This document shows, piece after piece, positions 6,275 through 6,739 of a DNA stretch of 6,739 nt (position 1 is its first letter; every line of letters starts with the position of its first letter). Source of the stretch: JAXDBM01 sp964460245 (GTDB lineage: Bacteria; Desulfobacterota; Syntrophia; Syntrophales; Fen-1087); assembly GCA_964460245.1 (NCBI GenBank), contig CAYWTL010000104.1:1-6739 (forward strand), read 5' to 3'. Below the pieces are notes generated by a model. That model was not told the origin of the DNA. It saw only the letters and a program-made list of their open reading frames with translations, and made no database searches. The translations under genes and the position numbers were made by a program.

Positions 6275-6739
6275 ATGAAGAAACAGAACGCAAAACCAGC
6301 AAAAGCCCACAAGAAGAACCGGAACGTGGCCATCGTCGGCATCGGGATGACGAGCCTGTCCAGTCATAAAGAGGACCAGAACCAGCCGGAGATGATCCAC
6401 GAGGCGGTCCGCGCGGCCCTGGCGGACGCCAACCTGACGCTGGACGACATCGACTGCGTCGTGCACGGCAACATGGAACTCTTCGAGATGCAGTTCCAGC
6501 CCGACATGTGGCATGTTCTGGGCAGCGGCGCCTACGGCAAGGACGAGTACCGGATCACGACCGGCGGGACCGTCGGGGCGACCATGGTCTGCGCCGCCGA
6601 CAACCTGGTCGCTTCGGGCTTGTACGACACGGTCCTGGCGATCGGATTCGAGAAGCTTCAGGAGGGGAACACGACGGGCGGTATCACGAACATGGCCGAT
6701 CCGCTGTGGTTCCGGAACATTCAGACCGGGGCGCTCACG
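6275..6739 (+). CDS. Second SCP-x-type thiolase homologue, 5' part (runs off window)
   Basis: The first 155 residues of another thiolase-fold protein; the frame is open to the last base. After a lysine-rich leader (about 1-17) it has the opening strand VAIVGIGMTSL (18-28), then EAVRAALADANLTLDDIDCVVHGN (43-66). The nucleophile region follows as RITTGGTVGATMVCAADNLVASGLYDTVLAIGFEKLQEG (93-131). Aligned on the helix and the LAIGFEK end, the canonical CASG is GTVG, so Gly98 replaces the nucleophilic Cys; Cys106 lies eight residues on. GFEKL and the VASGLYD helix end are typical of SCP-x-like thiolases. The ATG at 6275 is eleven bases after the stop of the previous thiolase homologue, with an SD (GGGGGA, 6263-6268, spacing 6). 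The tight spacing points to one operon and a likely hetero-oligomer. The C-terminal His and Cys motifs are outside the window. Confidence 0.9.
   Translation, partial: MKKQNAKPAKAHKKNRNVAIVGIGMTSLSSHKEDQNQPEMIHEAVRAALADANLTLDDIDCVVHGNMELFEMQFQPDMWHVLGSGAYGKDEYRITTGGTVGATMVCAADNLVASGLYDTVLAIGFEKLQEGNTTGGITNMADPLWFRNIQTGALT

Overview
The window is dense, high-G+C bacterial coding sequence. Every gene I support is on the + strand, genes are tightly packed, and most have good Shine-Dalgarno (SD) sites. The gene mix is tandem ABC-2 drug-type permeases, a TetR regulator on a palindromic operator, a short PHP protein and SCP-x-type thiolase homologues. This suggests a Gram-negative anaerobe of the deltaproteobacterial kind (Desulfobacterota, for instance the Syntrophus/Smithella group). 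That assignment rests on general protein resemblance only. There is no rRNA, tRNA, CRISPR array, transposase or phage signature.

Region 1 (1-3753) reads as one block. It holds the 3' end of an ABC-2 permease, a complete paralogous permease one base later, and after 38 bases a 338-residue protein of no family I can name. That protein's C-terminal half looks like a PD-(D/E)XK nuclease fold with altered catalytic residues. It overlaps a canonical RNase HI gene (rnhA) by four bases. A small FMN-binding split-barrel protein follows, and a hairpin plus T-run at 3719-3753 probably ends transcription.

Region 2 (3754-5010) starts with a 22-bp operator, 10-bp perfect inverted arms around AA, which contains a perfect TTGACA -35 box. 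It lies just upstream of a TetR-family regulator, so autoregulation is likely. A short PHP metallo-phosphoesterase-type gene follows nine bases after the regulator and is probably co-transcribed.

Region 3 (5011-6739) has a 104-base leader containing a possible 22-codon ORF and a hairpin, then two adjacent SCP-x-type thiolase homologues, the second cut by the window end. By motif alignment the first lacks both the nucleophilic Cys and the GHP His, and the second lacks the Cys at the usual place. They look like partners of a multi-subunit acyl-CoA enzyme rather than ordinary thiolases. The TetR regulator could plausibly respond to an acyl-CoA, but only its own operator is visible here.

The points most worth following are the Cys-less thiolase pair, the unnamed protein coupled to RNase HI, and the unusual tetR promoter. 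I see no clear evidence of a complete, wholly new system.
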